Shown here in pieces: positions 62,901-64,000 of a DNA stretch of 64,000 bases. The DNA comes from Rotaria sp. Silwood1 (taxonomy: Eukaryota > Rotifera > Eurotatoria > Philodinida > Philodinidae): contig CAJNOP010000020.1 in assembly GCA_905250075.1 (NCBI GenBank), positions 2,226,862 to 2,290,861 of the forward strand. Direction: 5' to 3'. The notes below the pieces were generated by a model that was not told the origin of the DNA, made no database searches, and saw only the letters and a list, made by a program, of their open reading frames with translations. Position numbers and translations under genes: made by a program. Every line of letters starts with the position of its first letter. Position 1 is the first letter of the stretch.

Positions 62901-63929
62901 ACTTAGCATACAGATAATACTTAACAAGAATAGTGTCTTTTGATATTTGAAGATCATTTCGTTGTTTCTATCTTAAGATACAACTATAGTACAAGCGTGT
63001 CAATGACATCACTGATATATCATCAACGTTTGTCTTCGTACAAAGCCGCAAATCAAAGTTCGAAAATCAATTTTTCCTCCCGAGTATACAGATATGTATT
63101 ATTTTCTTTGGTTCTTATTTTTGTCATTTTCAGGTATTTTGTTCTCACGTTTATGTTTTCTTCCAACTATATTTAGGTTTTTCCTAATTCATTAGTTTAT
63201 GGACTGTACATGATACAAATATTCTGGATTTAACAGTGCTTAATTATTTGGAAGATTCCTTTTGTTACTTCAATGAGAATCTCAAACAATTTGTTTGATT
63301 TCAAGTTCAAATATTTACCTATATTTAAATGATGACGTAAATTAGTCAAAATAACAAATAATGCATGTGCTATTGATAATGGTAACATTCGAGTATTTTT
63401 AGCTGATTCAAATACTTGTCGTATAACAATTAAACCACGATTTTCGCAAAATGAACATATATGTCTATATAAATAAAGTGATACATGATGAGAATCATTA
63501 TTTCCATTGGTATGATTTGATGATAAATTGAAATGACAATATGATGATAAAAATGTTTTAAAATCAGCTGATGCATGTTGCATTTGATAATAAGCAACAT
63601 GATGTGCTAATGATGGATTACGATGTGCAGCTGAATATATTGGTAAATTAAGTGTAAAACAACGAGCTACACATAATAATAAACGTTCTTTTTCTTCTAA
63701 TGTCCATTGACGATATTGACGTTGTTGTTCTTGATCTGTTGTTGTTAATATACTACATATTTGTGTTGATGTATCTGATTCATTTAATTGATTTGAATAA
63801 TCTTCATCATTTAAATTATCAGATACTGTAAATATTTGTAATAAATTTATTATATATAATAATAACCATTCAACAAGAGAGGAAAAACGTTCTATTGTTG
63901 TTGCATCACGACATAAACATGCACATCGA
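41941..63929 (-). CDS. USP34: Ubiquitin carboxyl-terminal hydrolase 34 (5' end outside window)
   Basis: USP34 is a giant deubiquitinase (human about 3550 residues) that removes ubiquitin from substrates including axin in Wnt signalling. The first visible exon (63929-63319) starts mid-codon at R-C-A-C-L-C, aligned to the C-L-C-C region near the family's N-terminus, so at least one 5' exon is missing. Next is 62314-61229 (Y-M-C-L-L-S-D-N-E-L, G-L-S-H-I-T-N-Q, F-G-P-N-L-H). A Ser/Gln/Asp-rich acidic region spans 60.7-58.6 kb, then L-W-D-L-L-Q-D and repeats to 51.7 kb. The catalytic exon (51726-50043) has G-L-T-N-L-G-A-T-C-Y (Cys codon 50765-50767) and Y-T-C-S-K-C-S-K-K-V. The next (from 49288) has G-T-A-E-G-G-H-Y-Y-S-F (His codon 49184-49186) and W-Y-L-F-N-D-A-E-V. 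The C-terminus has P-I-K-K-R-R-L-D. Catalytic residues are intact, so the enzyme should be active. Polyglutamine runs occur near 60520-60590, 59580-59610 and 43553-43580. Several introns exceed 700 bp and carry repeats. No frame break was seen. Confidence 0.93.
47740..47990. repeat. Foldback sequence in a USP34 intron
   Basis: Within the 47.4-48.4 kb intron, a segment around 47740-47845 (landmarks CAGATTATTCGTC and TTTATGATAAATA, GATTTTCTAATAT) is repeated inverted at about 47885-47990 with moderate divergence. The loop is about 40 bp. No terminal motif or duplication was identified. Confidence 0.55.
54375..54835. mobile_element. hAT-like MITE in a USP34 intron (461 bp)
   Basis: Ends TAGGGAACTGCAAAGT and, inverted, TAGGGATCTGCAAAAT form terminal inverted repeats. 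An exact 8-bp direct repeat GTGTATAG flanks the element (54367-54374 and 54836-54843). Both subterminal regions carry GGGACCGG-type units. The right termini of this and of 3008-3653 match at nearly every position, so they are one family. No transposase frame is present. It lies in the large intron between USP34 exons near 53.7 and 55.1 kb, where it should be harmless. Confidence 0.92.
54850..55070. repeat. Dispersed intronic repeat, copy A
   Basis: Shares landmarks with 56990-57215 in the next long USP34 intron upstream: AACGAACATGTCTTTCTTGAA against AACGAATATGTCTTTCTCGAA (20-base core), then TCATTTTTGTTGAAACTTTC against TCATTTTTGATGAAACTTTC, in the same order and orientation. Type unknown. 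Confidence 0.5.
56990..57215. repeat. Dispersed intronic repeat, copy B
   Basis: Counterpart of 54850-55070. A TGAAACTTT-type word with similar neighbours also occurs in the USP34 introns near 45490 (inverse order of neighbours) and 62890, suggesting a wider, older family. Confidence 0.45.
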
Positions 63930-64000
63930 CTAAAAGAATGCATATTGAGACAAACAAATACAAAGTTTCTTGATAGGTTTTTTGAAAAACCAAAATTTTT

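Overview
The window is AT-rich animal nuclear DNA with compact, many-exon genes. Most introns are about 45-70 bp with clean GT...AG ends. No bacterial operon features are present. Interstitial arrays of TGTGGG, the telomere unit known from bdelloid rotifers, together with the dense DNA-transposon debris and an intronless FAD-monooxygenase gene, point to a bdelloid rotifer or close relative. This assignment is an inference from sequence style, not from a database match.

The left part (about 1-21 kb) is gene-poor. It holds the 3' end of an unidentified gene (3-428, +), a FAD monooxygenase gene cut in two by a nested pair of hAT-like elements (2047-5077, -), a decayed hedgehog-type Hint gene (8544-9273, -), a PR/SET-domain gene (10484-11775, -), a tRNA-like pseudogene (12907-12980, -), a decayed TPR gene (13631-14175, -) and a 100-N assembly gap (14270-14369). 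About eleven short units made of TGTGGG-type sequence facing CCCACA-type sequence lie between 0.5 and 18 kb. I saw none in the right part. Two long inverted-repeat elements (6613-7210 and 7917-8229) and an old MITE-like element (18915-19183) fill more of this space.

The right part (about 21-64 kb) is gene-dense and housekeeping in character. A secreted hedgehog-type Hint protein (21019-22238, -) is divergent from an intact LMBRD1 orthologue (22611-26952, +), the lysosomal cobalamin exporter. Four minus-strand genes follow: a CatSper-like single-domain cation channel (27869-29651), GPATCH1 (30541-33666), MROH1 (34083-41504) and USP34 (41941 to beyond 63929, with its first exon outside the window). 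Exon joins were worked out by hand for the Hint, LMBRD1, CatSper-like and GPATCH1 genes and preserve the frame throughout.

The most notable signals are four. (1) A 1760-bp hAT-like element with a perfect 8-bp target duplication interrupts the monooxygenase gene exactly in frame, and carries a second hAT-like element with its own 8-bp duplication inside it. A relative of the inner element sits in a USP34 intron, also with a perfect 8-bp duplication. (2) There is a dispersed family of telomere-unit foldback structures. (3) A PR/SET-only gene related to the PRDM9-type domain and a CatSper-like channel occur in what looks like a lineage known for asexuality. (4) A live hedgehog-type Hint gene and a dead paralogue lie in the same window.
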